From positions 62,001 to 126,000 of the forward strand of contig NZ_BMRV01000002.1 of assembly GCF_014648815.1 (NCBI RefSeq): DNA of 64,000 nucleotides, given 5' to 3'. A program made the position numbers and the translations under genes. Below, piece by piece: positions 20,104 to 29,707 of the stretch. How positions within the stretch are numbered: the stretch's first letter is position 1; the number at the start of each line of letters is the position of its first letter. Source of the stretch: Streptomyces flaveolus (lineage in GTDB: Bacteria; Actinomycetota; Actinomycetes; Streptomycetales; Streptomycetaceae). The notes beneath the pieces were generated by a model. That model was not told where the DNA came from, did not search any database, and saw nothing but the letters and a program-made list of their open reading frames with translations.

Positions 20104-20949
20104 TCACGGCAGCGCCTTGCGGGCGGTCGCGAAGCGGGGGCGCTTGTTGAGGTCGGGATGGTCGGCCGCGTCGGCCCAGCCCCGCTCCTCGGTGAAGATC
20201 CACGGCACCTGGCCGCCCTGGGTGTCGGCGTGCTCGACGACGACGACCCCGCCGGGGCGCAGCAGGCGGTGCGCGGTGCGTTCCAGGCCGCGGATCAGGT
20301 CGAGGCCGTCCTCGCCGGAGAACAGGGCCATCTGGGGATCGTGGTCGCGGGCCTCGGGGGCGACGTACTCCCACTCGGTGAGCGGGATGTACGGCGGGTT
20401 GGAGACCACCAGGTCGACCTGCCCGTCGAGGTCCGGGAAGGCGGTCAGGGCGTCGCCCTGGCGCAGCTCGACCCTGGACCCCTCCATGTTCTTGCGGGTC
20501 CACACCAGGGCGTCCTCGGACAGCTCCACGGCGTACACGCGGGAGCGCGGCACCTCCTGGGCGAGCGCCAGCGCGATGGCGCCCGAGCCGGTGCACAGGT
20601 CGACGATGCACGGCTCGACGACGTCCATGGCGCGCACGGCGTCTATGGCCCAGCCGACGACGGACTCGGTCTCGGGGCGGGGCACGAAGACGCCGGGGCC
20701 GACCTGGAGCTCCAGGTAGCGGAAGTAGGCGCGGCCGGTGATGTGCTGGAGCGGCTCGCGCGCCTCGCGGCGGGCGACGACCTCCCAGTAGCGGGCGTCG
20801 AAGTCCGCGTCCGGCACGGTGTGCAGCTCGCCCCGCTTGACACCGTGCAGGTACGCGGCGAGCTCCTCCGCGTCGGTGCGCGGCGAGGGCACGCCGGCGT
20901 CGGCCAGCCGCTGGGTGGCCTGGGCCACCTCCGCGAGCAGCAGGTTCAC
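20104..20949 (-). CDS. prmC: Peptide chain release factor N5-glutamine methyltransferase
   Basis: 281 aa from GTG 20949 behind GGAGG. The N-terminal helical domain is followed by a class I SAM methyltransferase fold (VDLCTGSGAIALALA) with the catalytic NPPY motif in VVSNPPYIPLTEWEYV. It methylates the glutamine of the GGQ motif in release factors. Its substrate RF1 is encoded immediately upstream, 51 bp away. Confidence 0.95.
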   Translation of the reverse strand: MNLLLAEVAQATQRLADAGVPSPRTDAEELAAYLHGVKRGELHTVPDADFDARYWEVVARREAREPLQHITGRAYFRYLELQVGPGVFVPRPETESVVGWAIDAVRAMDVVEPCIVDLCTGSGAIALALAQEVPRSRVYAVELSEDALVWTRKNMEGSRVELRQGDALTAFPDLDGQVDLVVSNPPYIPLTEWEYVAPEARDHDPQMALFSGEDGLDLIRGLERTAHRLLRPGGVVVVEHADTQGGQVPWIFTEERGWADAADHPDLNKRPRFATARKALP

Positions 20950-21000
20950 GCTGGTCCTCCGGGGCTGAGCTGTGGTCCGGTGCGGGTGGTGCGGCGGTGC

Positions 21001-22077
21001 TTAGGCGGCGGCGAGCTTGGCCGCCGAGTCCGCGTCGACGCAGGCCTGGATCACCGAGTCGAGGTCGCCGTCCAGGACCTGGTCCAGGTTGTACGCCTTG
21101 AAGCCGACGCGGTGGTCCGAGATGCGGTTCTCCGGGAAGTTGTACGTACGGATCTTCTCGGAGCGGTCGACGGTGCGGACCTGGCTGCGACGGGCGTCCG
21201 CGGCCTCCTTCTCCGCCTCCTCCTGCGCCGCCGCGAGCAGCCTGGAGCGCAGGATACGCATCGCCTGCTCCTTGTTCTGCAGCTGGCTCTTCTCGTTCTG
21301 GCAGGAGGCGACGACTCCGGTCGGAAGGTGCGTGATGCGCACGGCGGAGTCGGTGGTGTTGACGGACTGGCCGCCGGGGCCGGAGGACCGGTAGACGTCG
21401 ATGCGCAGGTCGTTGGGGTTGATCTCGACGTCGATCTCCTCGGCCTCGGGCGTGACGAGCACGCCGGCCGCGGAGGTGTGGATGCGCCCCTGGGACTCAG
21501 TGGCGGGCACGCGCTGCACGCGGTGCACGCCGCCCTCGTACTTCAGCCGGGCCCAGACGCCCTGGCCGGGCTCGGTGGCGCCCTGGCCGCCCTTGGTCTT
21601 CACGGCGACCTGGACGTCCTTGTAGCCGCCCAGCTCGGACTCGGTGGCGTCGATGATCTCGGTCTTCCAGCCGACCCGCTCGGCGTAGCGCAGGTACATG
21701 CGCAGCAGGTCACCGGCGAACAGCGCCGACTCGTCGCCGCCCGCACCGGCCTTGATCTCCAGGATGACGTCCTTGTCGTCGCTGGGGTCGCGCGGGACGA
21801 GCAGCAGGCGCAGCTTCTCGGTGAGCTCCTCGCGCTGCTTGTCCAGCTCCTTGACCTCGGCGGCGAAGTCGGGGTCGTCGGCGGCGAATTCGCGTGCGGT
21901 CTCGATGTCGTCGCCGGTCTGCTTCCAGGAGCGGAACGTGGCGACGATCGGGGTGAGCTCGGCGTAACGCTTGTTCAGCTTGCGCGCGTTGGCCTGGTCG
22001 GAGTGGACCGACGGGTCGGCGAGCTTCTTCTCCAGGTCGGCGTGCTCGGCGACGAGTTCCTCGACGGCCTCGAACAT
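21001..22077 (-). CDS. prfA: Peptide chain release factor 1
   Basis: 358 aa. The stop-codon recognition segment is [17 protein letters not shown] (RF1-type P-x-T), and the peptidyl-hydrolysis motif GGQ lies in [21 protein letters not shown]. It reads UAA and UAG. RBS AGGAGCCC precedes ATG 22077. It follows rpmE after 106 bp and precedes prmC. Confidence 0.97.
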   Translation of the reverse strand: MFEAVEELVAEHADLEKKLADPSVHSDQANARKLNKRYAELTPIVATFRSWKQTGDDIETAREFAADDPDFAAEVKELDKQREELTEKLRLLLVPRDPSDDKDVILEIKAGAGGDESALFAGDLLRMYLRYAERVGWKTEIIDATESELGGYKDVQVAVKTKGGQGATEPGQGVWARLKYEGGVHRVQRVPATESQGRIHTSAAGVLVTPEAEEIDVEINPNDLRIDVYRSSGPGGQSVNTTDSAVRITHLPTGVVASCQNEKSQLQNKEQAMRILRSRLLAAAQEEAEKEAADARRSQVRTVDRSEKIRTYNFPENRISDHRVGFKAYNLDQVLDGDLDSVIQACVDADSAAKLAAA

Positions 22078-22183
22078 CTTGGGCTCCTGCTACTGCGGTG
22101 AAGGGGAAGGCGGGCGACCAAAAACGCCGGTCCCGGCGCCCCCCGCCCGGGGGTGCGGCCGTGGACCGGCGATCGGTGGCTCG

Positions 22184-22408
22184 CTACTTCTTGGAGCCGG
22201 CGGCAGCCTTGCCGAAGCGGGCCTCGAAGCGGGCCACGCGGCCACCGGTGTCGAGGATCTTCTGCTTGCCCGTGTAGAACGGGTGGCACTCGGAGCAGAC
22301 CTCGGCACGGATGGTGCCGGAGTCGATGGTGCTGCGGGTCGTGAACGACGCGCCACAGGTGCAGCTGACCTGCGTCTCGACGTACTCGGGGTGGATGTCG
22401 CGCTTCAA
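22184..22408 (-). CDS. rpmE: 50S ribosomal protein L31, zinc-binding form
   Basis: 74 aa starting at TTG 22408 ([16 protein letters not shown]), with AGGAG 7 bp upstream; longer in-frame starts would add unrelated residues. Cys16, Cys18, Cys38 and Cys41 form the zinc ribbon, so this is the C+ paralogue. In streptomycetes a zinc-free paralogue under Zur usually exists elsewhere. C-terminus is Lys/Ser/Ala-rich. Confidence 0.95.
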   Translation of the reverse strand: MKRDIHPEYVETQVSCTCGASFTTRSTIDSGTIRAEVCSECHPFYTGKQKILDTGGRVARFEARFGKAAAGSKK

Positions 22409-22573
22409 GGTGTCTCCTAGGTTCGGGAGGGCGCCGGGTCGCCGCCGCGGGATGCGGGAGCGTGAACCGGGGCCGACGTACCAGTCTGCCAGGACCGGCC
22501 GCATCTCCCAAAACCGGGGGGCCGGGGGATCTATTCCCCGGGTGCCGTCGGCCGCCTGCGGGTGCCGGGCGGC

Positions 22574-23719
22574 TCAGGACGCCGACACGACGTCCTTGGC
22601 CTGGCCGGTGGCCGTGTCCGCGGTCGCGCTCGCCGGGATCGGCCGGTCGTCCTTCAGCGCGTCCCACACCTGCCGGGACTTGGCCTCCTCGACGAGGACG
22701 CGGTTGGCGTCGGCGGGGTCGTAGATCACCGGCATGGTGACCATGTGCATGTTGCCGGGGCCGATGCCCTTGAGGCCGCTCGCGAAGGACATCAGGGAGT
22801 TCACCGAGCCCAGGTCGGAGTCGGTGGTGACGGTCTTGGTGGCGGTGTCGGCGACGTCGTACAGCTTCTTGGGGTTGCCGAGCAGGCCGATGTCCTTGAC
22901 CTGGTTGACGAGGGCCTTGACGAAGGCCTGCTGGAGCTGGATGCGGCCCAGGTCGGAGCCGTCGCCGACGCCGTGCCGGGTGCGGACCAGACCGAGGGAC
23001 TGCTCGCCGTCGAGCCGGTGCGTGCCGGCTTTCAGGTCGAGGTGGCTGTCGGGGTCCTTGATGTCCTCGGTGGTGGTGACCTCGACGCCGCCGAGGTCGT
23101 CGATGAGCTGCTGGAAGCCGCTGAAGTCGACCTCGAGGTAGTGGTCCATGCGCAGCCCGCTGACCGATTCGACGGTCTTCACGGCGCAGGCGGCGCCGCC
23201 GGTGGAGTAGGCCGAGTTGAACATCACGTCCGTCGCGGCGGGGTGCTCTTCGCCGTCGGTGCCGGTGCACTCGGGCCGGTCGATGAGGGTGTCGCGGGGG
23301 ATGGAGACCACGCTGGCCTTCTTGTGGCCCTTGTGGACGTGCACGACCATCGCCGTGTCGGAGCGGGCGGTGCCGTCGTCGGCGCCGCCGCCCAGCTGCT
23401 TGTTGCCGCCGGAGCGGGTGTCCGAGCCGAGGACGAGGATGTTCTCGGAGCCGTTGTCTGCCTTCTCGGGCCGGTCGGTGCCGAGGGCCTGGTCGATGTC
23501 GACGCTCGTGAGGTTGCCGTTGAGCTTGAAGTACAGGACTCCGGCGCCGGTGCCGCCCAGGACGACGATGCCCGCGGCGGTCCAGGCCATGGCGAGCAGC
23601 GCCTTGCGCCTTCTGTCGCGGGGCTTGCGGCGGCGCCCCTTGCCCCGGCGGCGGGGCCCGTCGGCGCGGGACTCTCCGGGGCCGGGTATGGCGGGATCCG
23701 GCATGCTCTCGGCGGACAT
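22574..23719 (-). CDS. LytR-CpsA-Psr family cell-wall glycan ligase
   Basis: 381 aa. A basic N-terminal cytoplasmic stretch (RRRGKGRRRKPRDRRRKA) is followed by one transmembrane helix (about residues 40-62), then the LCP domain with VLGSDTRSG near the start, DTAMVVHVHKGHKKASVVSIPRDTL, and the catalytic Arg-rich region LVRTRHGVGDGSDLGRIQLQQAFV. LCP enzymes transfer teichoic acids or other glycans from the undecaprenyl lipid to peptidoglycan, outside the membrane. The TagO/WecA-like gene at 15980 makes a plausible pathway partner. RBS GAGGAGCAC. Confidence 0.93.
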   Translation of the reverse strand: MSAESMPDPAIPGPGESRADGPRRRGKGRRRKPRDRRRKALLAMAWTAAGIVVLGGTGAGVLYFKLNGNLTSVDIDQALGTDRPEKADNGSENILVLGSDTRSGGNKQLGGGADDGTARSDTAMVVHVHKGHKKASVVSIPRDTLIDRPECTGTDGEEHPAATDVMFNSAYSTGGAACAVKTVESVSGLRMDHYLEVDFSGFQQLIDDLGGVEVTTTEDIKDPDSHLDLKAGTHRLDGEQSLGLVRTRHGVGDGSDLGRIQLQQAFVKALVNQVKDIGLLGNPKKLYDVADTATKTVTTDSDLGSVNSLMSFASGLKGIGPGNMHMVTMPVIYDPADANRVLVEEAKSRQVWDALKDDRPIPASATADTATGQAKDVVSAS

Positions 23720-23861
23720 GTGCTCCTCGGTTCTCGTCCGGTCGGCTACCCCCTGCTTCTCAGGGTCGGGTCGGTGCGGCTCCGACGGTTTTCCGCCGGT
23801 ACCTCACCATCGTCCCTCCGTACGTCAGACGGCGGAACTCGGGACAGGGTTGCACAACGCA

Positions 23862-23892
23862 CTGTGCCCGGCGCGTGGCGCGCCGGGCACAG
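23862..23892 (-). terminator. 14-bp perfect stem-loop after the protease gene
   Basis: CTGTGCCCGGCGCG (23862-23875) pairs with 23879-23892 around TGG. It starts 44 bp past the protease stop, reading on the minus strand, and separates that gene from the LCP gene. Confidence 0.85.
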
Positions 23893-23935
23893 AGAGTCGC
23901 CTGCGGAACCGCGAATTCCGCGGTCACCTGCGATT

Positions 23936-25735
23936 TCAGCTGACGATGTCGTAACTGTTGTAGCCGCTGCCGACCTTCACGGCTGTGGCGAAGATCGCGG
24001 TTCCGGCCTTGCCGGTGCCGGCGTACAGGTACGCGTTCCCGTACTTCGTGACGGCCACGACGTCGGCCTTGCCGTCGCCGGTCACGTCGCCGGGCGAGAC
24101 GACGGTCTTGACGTCGGGCCAGGCCCGCAGCTTGACCCGGGGCGAGAAGGCGCTGGTGGCCGACCCGCGGCCCGGGTACAGGTAGAGGTCGCCGTTGCCG
24201 GCGCGGGCGAGCAGGTCCGCCTTGCCGTCACCGGTGAAGTCGCCGTGCCCGCGGAGCTGGTTGTAGGCGGAGAAACCGGTGGTCACCCGGATCGGGCTGC
24301 CGAAGGTGCCGTTACCGCGGCCCGGGTAGAGCAGCAGGGTGTTCGCGGAGTCCAGCGACAGCAGGTCGGTCAGGGTGTCCCCGGTCAGGTCGCCCGGCAC
24401 GAGGATCTGCTTGCGGCTGCCCCAGCCGGTGGCGAGGGTCTTGTGCGCCCAGGACTGGCTGGAGGGCTGGTAGTGCGACCAGACCAGGCTGCCGTCGGTG
24501 TCGCGGCTGACGAGGTCCTGGTAGCCGTCCCGGTCGAGGTCGGCCTGGACGACCAGGTTGACGCCGCTCCAGTCGCCCCACGCCTCGCGGGCGGCGAAGG
24601 AGGTGCCCTTGGAGTTCTGGGAGTAGCCCACCTTGGTGGAGGCCTGGCGCAGCCACAGGTCGGCGCGGCCGTCGCCGCTGAGGTCGGTGTCGTCCACCCG
24701 CGGGTAGGTGACACCGGCGTAGGTGCTGACCTTGGCGAAGACGCCGTACGCGCCCTTCGCGACGCAGTCCTCGACGCCCCAGGAGACGACGCCGACGATG
24801 CGGCCGCCGACGACCAGGGGGCCGCCGGAGTCGCCGTTGCACGGCGTGACGGTGCCCGCGTCGGAGCCGGTCGCGGGTGCGCCGGCGCAGAGCATGTGGC
24901 CCTTGACATAGTCCGCGCCCCAGGCGCCGGCGCAGGTGGCGTCCGACTGGATCGGCAGCGTGGCCGTCTTCAGCACGTCGGAGATGTCGTCGGAGGTGGA
25001 GCTGGTGCGGCCCCAGCCGTACACCTTGGCGGCGGTCCCGGCCTGGTAGGAGGCCGTGTCGTTCGCCGTCGTCATCGGGATCGGCTTGGCCGTGACCGGG
25101 TTCGGCAGGGTCAGCAGGGCCATGTCGTTGTCGATGGTCACCGCGTTGTACGACGGGTGGTTCCACTGCCGCCACACGCCGGACACGGTGCCGCCGTGCA
25201 GGTCGCTGCCCGTGGCCAGCTGCGCGGTGCCGGTGACGACGGCGCCGTTGGCGTACCAGTTGTAGCCCTTGACGCAGTGCGCGGCGGTGAGGATCTTCGT
25301 CGGGGCGACGACGGCGCCGCCGCAGAAGAAGCCGATGTCGTCGCTCTCGCCCGCGGTGCCGCGGTCGTCGTAGTACCAGAGCTGGGCCATCCACGGCGCG
25401 GTGGAGATGCCGGTCTGCGTGCCGCCGATGATCTTCGGGTCGATCGCGGCGGCGTCGCCGGTGGTGTCACTGCGCTGGGCCCGGCCGGCGTGCTCGCCGG
25501 CCTTGTCGTCGCCGGCCACGGCGCCCGCGATGCGCCGCTGCAGCTCGGCCTGCGGCACCGTCCTCGGGGCGGGCCGGACCGTCGGGTCCGGCGCGGTGGG
25601 GGCGGCGGTGGCGGACGACGTCGTCAGCGTGGCGGCCACGAGCCCGGCGAGGCCGGCGGCGAGCGTGGGCAGCGCGAGACGCGTGCCGCGTCTGCGGCGG
25701 CGGGTCCGTCCGGACGCGGGCAGGGATGTAGGCAC
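23936..25735 (-). CDS. Secreted trypsin-like serine protease with FG-GAP repeats
   Basis: 599 aa from GTG 25735. A twin-basic signal (RTRRRRRGTRLALP) with a hydrophobic core leads to a propeptide. The S1 protease domain spans about residues 120-345 with catalytic His153 (TAAHCV), Asp204 (NDMALL) and Ser303 (NGDSGGPL). The C-terminal 240 residues hold five FG-GAP/VCBS-like units, for example DLSGDGRADLWLR and DFTGDGKADLLARAG, forming a partial beta-propeller that may bind calcium, substrate or cell surface. It is flanked by two strong terminators and is a single-gene unit between the LCP gene and rho, which looks like an insertion into the conserved block. Confidence 0.92.
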   Translation of the reverse strand: MPTSLPASGRTRRRRRGTRLALPTLAAGLAGLVAATLTTSSATAAPTAPDPTVRPAPRTVPQAELQRRIAGAVAGDDKAGEHAGRAQRSDTTGDAAAIDPKIIGGTQTGISTAPWMAQLWYYDDRGTAGESDDIGFFCGGAVVAPTKILTAAHCVKGYNWYANGAVVTGTAQLATGSDLHGGTVSGVWRQWNHPSYNAVTIDNDMALLTLPNPVTAKPIPMTTANDTASYQAGTAAKVYGWGRTSSTSDDISDVLKTATLPIQSDATCAGAWGADYVKGHMLCAGAPATGSDAGTVTPCNGDSGGPLVVGGRIVGVVSWGVEDCVAKGAYGVFAKVSTYAGVTYPRVDDTDLSGDGRADLWLRQASTKVGYSQNSKGTSFAAREAWGDWSGVNLVVQADLDRDGYQDLVSRDTDGSLVWSHYQPSSQSWAHKTLATGWGSRKQILVPGDLTGDTLTDLLSLDSANTLLLYPGRGNGTFGSPIRVTTGFSAYNQLRGHGDFTGDGKADLLARAGNGDLYLYPGRGSATSAFSPRVKLRAWPDVKTVVSPGDVTGDGKADVVAVTKYGNAYLYAGTGKAGTAIFATAVKVGSGYNSYDIVS

Positions 25736-25848
25736 TCAAGTCCCCCCAGGAGATGAGAAATTGGTGAGGCGAGCGGCGTGGCGCCCGTTGATCCCCCCGG
25801 GCGCCGCACACTCGCGAAGGCGTGATCGTACATCTGTTCACAGAAAAC

Positions 25849-25894
25849 GCACAGAGCCGCCCCCGTCACCGGTGTGACGGGGGCGGCTCTGTGC
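25849..25894 (-). terminator. 21-bp perfect stem-loop after rho
   Basis: Arms 25849-25869 and 25874-25894 are perfectly complementary with a CGGT loop. The stem begins 13 bp past the rho stop. It is the strongest intrinsic terminator in the window and ends the transcript of the Rho factor itself. Confidence 0.92.
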
Positions 25895-25906
25895 TGTGCG
25901 AAGACG

Positions 25907-27958
25907 TCAGTCGCCGTTGCCCGGCGTCGGGGTCGTCTTCTGGATCTGCAGCAGGAACTCGGCGTTCGACTTGGTCTGCTTCATCTTGTCGAGGAGCAGT
26001 TCGATCGCCTGCTGCGAGTCGAGCGCGTGCAGCACCCGGCGCAGCTTCCAGACGATGGCCAGCTCGTCGCTGCCGAGCAGGATCTCTTCCTTACGGGTAC
26101 CGGACGCGTCCACGTCCACCGCCGGGAAGATGCGCTTGTCGGCGAGCTTGCGGTCGAGCTTGAGCTCCATGTTGCCGGTGCCCTTGAACTCCTCGAAGAT
26201 CACCTCGTCCATGCGGGACCCGGTGTCCACCAGGGCGGTGGCGAGGATGGTCAGCGAGCCGCCGTCCTCGATGTTGCGGGCCGCACCGAAGAAGCGCTTC
26301 GGCGGGTACAGGGCGGTCGAGTCGACACCACCGGACAGGATGCGGCCGGAGGCCGGGGCGGCGAGGTTGTACGCACGGCCCAGACGCGTGATCGAGTCGA
26401 GCAGCACGACGACGTCGTGGCCCAGCTCCACCAGTCGCTTGGCGCGCTCGATGGCGAGCTCGGCGACCGTGGTGTGGTCCTCGGCCGGGCGGTCGAAGGT
26501 CGAGGAGATGACCTCGCCCTTCACCGACCGCTGCATGTCGGTGACCTCTTCCGGACGCTCGTCGACGAGGACGACCATCAGGTGGCACTCGGGGTTGTTG
26601 TGGGTGATCGCGTTGGCGACCGCCTGCATGATCATGGTCTTGCCGGTCTTCGGCGGGGCCACGATCAGACCGCGCTGGCCCTTACCGATGGGCGAGACGA
26701 GGTCGATGATGCGGGTGGTGAGCACCCCGGGGTCCGTCTCCAGGCGGAGGCGGTCCTGCGGGTACAGCGGCGTCAGCTTGTTGAACTCCGGCCGTCCGCG
26801 GCCGTGTTCGGGCGCCATGCCGTTGACGGAGTCCAGGCGGACCAGCGCGTTGAACTTCTCGCGCCGCTCGCCTTCCTTCGGCTGCCGCACCGCACCGGTG
26901 AGGTGGTCGCCCTTGCGCAGGCCGTTCTTGCGGACCTGGGCGAGGGAGACGTACACGTCGTTCGGACCGGGCAGGTAGCCGGAGGTCCGGATGAACGCGT
27001 AGTTGTCGAGGATGTCGAGGATGCCCGCGACCGGGATGAGGACGTCGTCCTCGTTGATCTGCGGCTCCTGCTGGATGTCGTCGCGCCCGCGACGGCCCCG
27101 GCGGTCCCGGTAGCGGCCGCGACGGCCACGGCGGCCGCCGTCGAAGTCGTCGTCGTCCTGCTGCTGGCGGTCGCGGTCCTGGCGTCCGCCGCCCTGCTGC
27201 TGGCGCTGCTGACCGCCGCCCTGGTTCTGCTGCTGGTCGTCGCCCTTGCCCCGGCGGTCGCGGTCACGCCCGCGGTCGCGGTCACGATCGCGGCGGTCGC
27301 GGCGGCGGCCCTCGGCGCCGTCACCGGCGTCGCCCTGGTTCTGCTGCGACTGCTGCGCGGAGGAGTCGTTCCTCGGCTCGCTCCTGACCTCGGCGACGGC
27401 CGTGTCGGTGGCGGCCGGGCTGCCGGCGTCGGCGGTGGCCCGGCGACGGCGGCGCTCGGAGGGGGCGTCGTCGGCGGGGGCGCCCGACTGGTCGGCGGAG
27501 GGCGCGACCTTCGGGGACGGCTGGCCGGGAATCTCGATCTGCTGCTGGGCCACGGCCTTGTCGGCGGCCGTCTTGTCCGCCTTCTTGTCGGCCTTGCCGG
27601 CCTTCGCCGCCTTCTCGGCGGTGGCGCTCTCGTCGCCCGTACGGGACCGGGAGGTGGCGCGGCGCTTCGGCTTGGTCTCGCCGGCGGCGTCCGCGGCGGG
27701 CGCGGCCTTGGCGGGGGCGCCCCCGGCGGACTGCGCTTCCTTGATGACCTCGATCAGCTGGCTCTTGCGCATCCGCGCGGTGCCCCTGATGCCGAGGCCG
27801 GATGCGACCTGCTGCAGCTCGGCCAGCACCATGCCCTCGAGGCCGGTACCGCGGCGCCGCCGGGAGCCGGCACCGGTGGCAGGCGCGGAGGCGTCCGTGG
27901 CGGGCGCGGCAGCGGTCTCCTCGACACGTGCGCCCATCAGATCGGTGGTGTCGCTCAC
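25907..27958 (-). CDS. rho: Transcription termination factor Rho, actinobacterial long form
   Basis: 683 aa from GTG 27958 (GGAAGG upstream). A Rho_N SAP-like domain (about residues 38-75) is followed by about 200 residues of low-complexity Ala/Lys then Arg/Gln/Gly-rich sequence ([19 protein letters not shown]). Next come the RNA-binding cold-shock domain ([20 protein letters not shown]) and the RecA-type ATPase with P-loop [12 protein letters not shown]. The hexamer translocates RNA and ends transcription. The arginine-rich insert, typical of high-GC actinobacteria, adds nonspecific RNA binding. It is monocistronic: long leader upstream, strong hairpin downstream. Confidence 0.97.
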   Translation of the reverse strand: MSDTTDLMGARVEETAAAPATDASAPATGAGSRRRRGTGLEGMVLAELQQVASGLGIRGTARMRKSQLIEVIKEAQSAGGAPAKAAPAADAAGETKPKRRATSRSRTGDESATAEKAAKAGKADKKADKTAADKAVAQQQIEIPGQPSPKVAPSADQSGAPADDAPSERRRRRATADAGSPAATDTAVAEVRSEPRNDSSAQQSQQNQGDAGDGAEGRRRDRRDRDRDRGRDRDRRGKGDDQQQNQGGGQQRQQQGGGRQDRDRQQQDDDDFDGGRRGRRGRYRDRRGRRGRDDIQQEPQINEDDVLIPVAGILDILDNYAFIRTSGYLPGPNDVYVSLAQVRKNGLRKGDHLTGAVRQPKEGERREKFNALVRLDSVNGMAPEHGRGRPEFNKLTPLYPQDRLRLETDPGVLTTRIIDLVSPIGKGQRGLIVAPPKTGKTMIMQAVANAITHNNPECHLMVVLVDERPEEVTDMQRSVKGEVISSTFDRPAEDHTTVAELAIERAKRLVELGHDVVVLLDSITRLGRAYNLAAPASGRILSGGVDSTALYPPKRFFGAARNIEDGGSLTILATALVDTGSRMDEVIFEEFKGTGNMELKLDRKLADKRIFPAVDVDASGTRKEEILLGSDELAIVWKLRRVLHALDSQQAIELLLDKMKQTKSNAEFLLQIQKTTPTPGNGD

Positions 27959-28369
27959 GAAGGGTCCTTCCCTGGAGCGGACGTCGGCCTGTCTGGCTCG
28001 GCGACCGGTTGTGCTGTCCGGCTTCGGTCCTTGCTGTGTGAACCGTGCCGGGGCGGTGGTCCGCCTAAGCGGCGGAAGAGATATCTGGTGATGGCGCTCC
28101 CCCTGGCCGTGGCACCCAGTGTCTGTGTCACGCGGTGTGGTCGCACCGGTTCCGAAGCGTGCCCGGCGGGCCGCTCAGTGTCCGTGTCGGCCGTACTGAT
28201 GACGTACGACGTCGAGCACACAATGCGGCTTGGGGGGCTCCCGGAAGAATGTCTGTCCCGGACGGGGACACGAGGCACCTCGCCATGGTGGGGTCGGGTG
28301 CAGACTTGAGATTAACACTACCGGATCCAACAAACATTCCCCCTCTCGAAATCCGGCAACCGTCCGCGT
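27959..28369 (-). promoter_or_regulatory. 411-bp region between thrB and rho: rho promoter and long leader
   Basis: No convincing gene. The most AT-rich part (28300-28345) reads, on the minus strand, TTGTTGGATCCGGTAGTGTTAATCT, which contains possible -35 (TTGTTG) and -10 (TAGTGT or TAATCT) elements. That would leave a leader of about 340 nt before rho, long enough for autoregulated Rho-dependent attenuation, as known for rho leaders elsewhere. A 69-codon open frame in the leader lacks an RBS and codon bias. Confidence 0.5.
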
Positions 28370-29299
28370 CTAGAGGTCACCGGAGGTCGCCAGTGGCAGG
28401 ACGCTGGCGCCCTGCTGGTCCAGGCTCAGCCGGTTGGCCGCCCAGTCCGTGCCCGCCAGCGCCTCGACCTTGTCGGCCGTGCCGGCGTCGGCGAGCGCCA
28501 TCACCGTGGGGCCGGCACCGGAGATGACCGCCGGGATGCCGTCCCCGCGCAGCCGCTCCACCAGTGCGGCGCTCTCCGGCATGGCCGGCGCGCGGTACTC
28601 CTGGTGGAGGCGGTCCTCGGTGGCCGGCAGCAGCAGCTCGGGGCGCCTGGTCAGGGCCTCGACGAGCAGGGCGGCGCGGCCCGCGTTGGCGGCGGCGTCG
28701 ACGTGCGGCACGGTGCGCGGGAGCAGACCGCGCGCGGTCTCCGTCAGGACCGGCTTTCCGGGCACGAAAACCACCGGAACGATGGAATCGGAGGGCTCCA
28801 TCCTGATGGCCCGGGCGGCGCCGGCCTCCATCCAGGACAGGGTGAAGCCGCCCAGCAGACAGGCCGCCACGTTGTCGGGGTGGCCCTCGATCTCGGTGGC
28901 GAGGTCGAGCAGCGCGGCGTCGTCGAGGCGGGCCTCGCCGCCTATGGTCACCGCGCGCGCGGCGACGATGCCGGCGCAGATGGCGGCGGAGGAGGAGCCG
29001 AGTCCGCGGCCGTGGGGGATGCGGTTGGCGCAGACGATCTCCAGGCCGCGCGGCTGTCCGCCGAGGAGGTCGAAGGCGGTGCGCAGGGAGCGTACGAGGA
29101 GGTGTTTCTCGTCGCGCGGCAGCGTCTCGCTGCCCTCACCCGCGATGTCGATGTGCAGCCCGGAGTCGGCCACCCGGACGACCACGTCGTCGTACAAGCC
29201 CAGCGCGAGGCCGAGGGCGTCGAAGCCCGGGCCGAGGTTGGCGCTGGTGGCGGGGACGCGCACCCGGACGGCGGCGGCGCGGAACGCTGGACCGGCCAT
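28370..29299 (-). CDS. thrB: Homoserine kinase
   Basis: 309 aa from ATG 29299 (MAGPAFRAAAVRVRVPATS); the frame stays open further upstream but without family sequence. GHMP-kinase motifs: VPATSANLGPGFDALGLAL at the N-terminus, the ATP loop PHGRGLGSSSAA, and the C-terminal SGAGPTVMAL. It phosphorylates homoserine for ThrC. The gene is cut off from thrC by about 400 bp with strong hairpins, so it is probably transcribed separately. Confidence 0.95.
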   Translation of the reverse strand: MAGPAFRAAAVRVRVPATSANLGPGFDALGLALGLYDDVVVRVADSGLHIDIAGEGSETLPRDEKHLLVRSLRTAFDLLGGQPRGLEIVCANRIPHGRGLGSSSAAICAGIVAARAVTIGGEARLDDAALLDLATEIEGHPDNVAACLLGGFTLSWMEAGAARAIRMEPSDSIVPVVFVPGKPVLTETARGLLPRTVPHVDAAANAGRAALLVEALTRRPELLLPATEDRLHQEYRAPAMPESAALVERLRGDGIPAVISGAGPTVMALADAGTADKVEALAGTDWAANRLSLDQQGASVLPLATSGDL

Positions 29300-29526
29300 C
29301 GCTCGATGACTCTCCTTGAGCTGCGTGGTGGTCGAATGACGTTCGATCGGCATTCGGTGACGTACAGGAACCCCGGGGCGCCGCTTCCTGCCGAACGGGC
29401 GACCGCACCGCTGCCGCTTGCCGACCGCGGAGACAGCGCGGTTCCGCGGCATATGCGGCGGGCGGGTTCGGTACAGCCTATCGAAGGAAGGTTCTGTGGC
29501 GACACAGGGCGCACAGGAGGCGCACG

Positions 29527-29562
29527 ATGCGTGTCGTAAGCCCCCTGTGCACCCCCCGCTAA
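29527..29562 (+). CDS. Possible 11-codon leader ORF antisense to the thr genes
   Basis: ATG at 29527 preceded by a near-perfect Shine-Dalgarno (AGGAGG, 7 bp upstream) opens an 11-codon frame MRVVSPLCTPR ending in TAA. AAGCCC within it can pair with GGGCTT just after it, and a GGGCG/CGCCC hairpin follows. This looks like an attenuator leader, but no plus-strand gene follows; transcription would run into the hairpins at 29627-29685. It may be a remnant, a small RNA, or chance. Confidence 0.35.
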   Translation: MRVVSPLCTPR

Positions 29563-29626
29563 GGGCTTTCCCGAATGGGCGTCGCTTACGCCCGTTCGCG
29601 CCGGTGGGAGGGGCGCGTTTTCCCGT

Positions 29627-29685
29627 CGGCGGGACGGCCGGGCCGTCCCGCCGCGTGCCCGGCACGCGCCCGGCCGGGCGCGTGC
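29627..29685. terminator. Tandem stem-loops between thrC and thrB
   Basis: First hairpin: CGGCGGGACGGC (29627-29638) with GCCGTCCCGCCG (29642-29653), loop CGG. Second: a perfect 24-bp palindrome at 29662-29685 (half-site GCACGCGCCCGG). Both lie within 80 bp beyond the thrC stop on the minus strand and should end the hom-thrC transcript; from the other side they would stop any plus-strand leader transcript. The rest of 29300-29707 holds only the upstream region of thrB. Confidence 0.8.
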
Positions 29686-29707
29686 GCGGACGAGGCCGGG
29701 CGCGTGC

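Noticed and set aside
22562..25756. Very long open frame (over 1000 codons) on the plus strand
   Set aside because: It is antisense to the LCP and protease genes; no domain, no RBS, composition Val/Gly/Arg of a shadow frame in GC-rich DNA.
28128..28337. 69-codon minus-strand frame in the rho leader
   Set aside because: No RBS, no codon bias and no similarity; more likely leader RNA.
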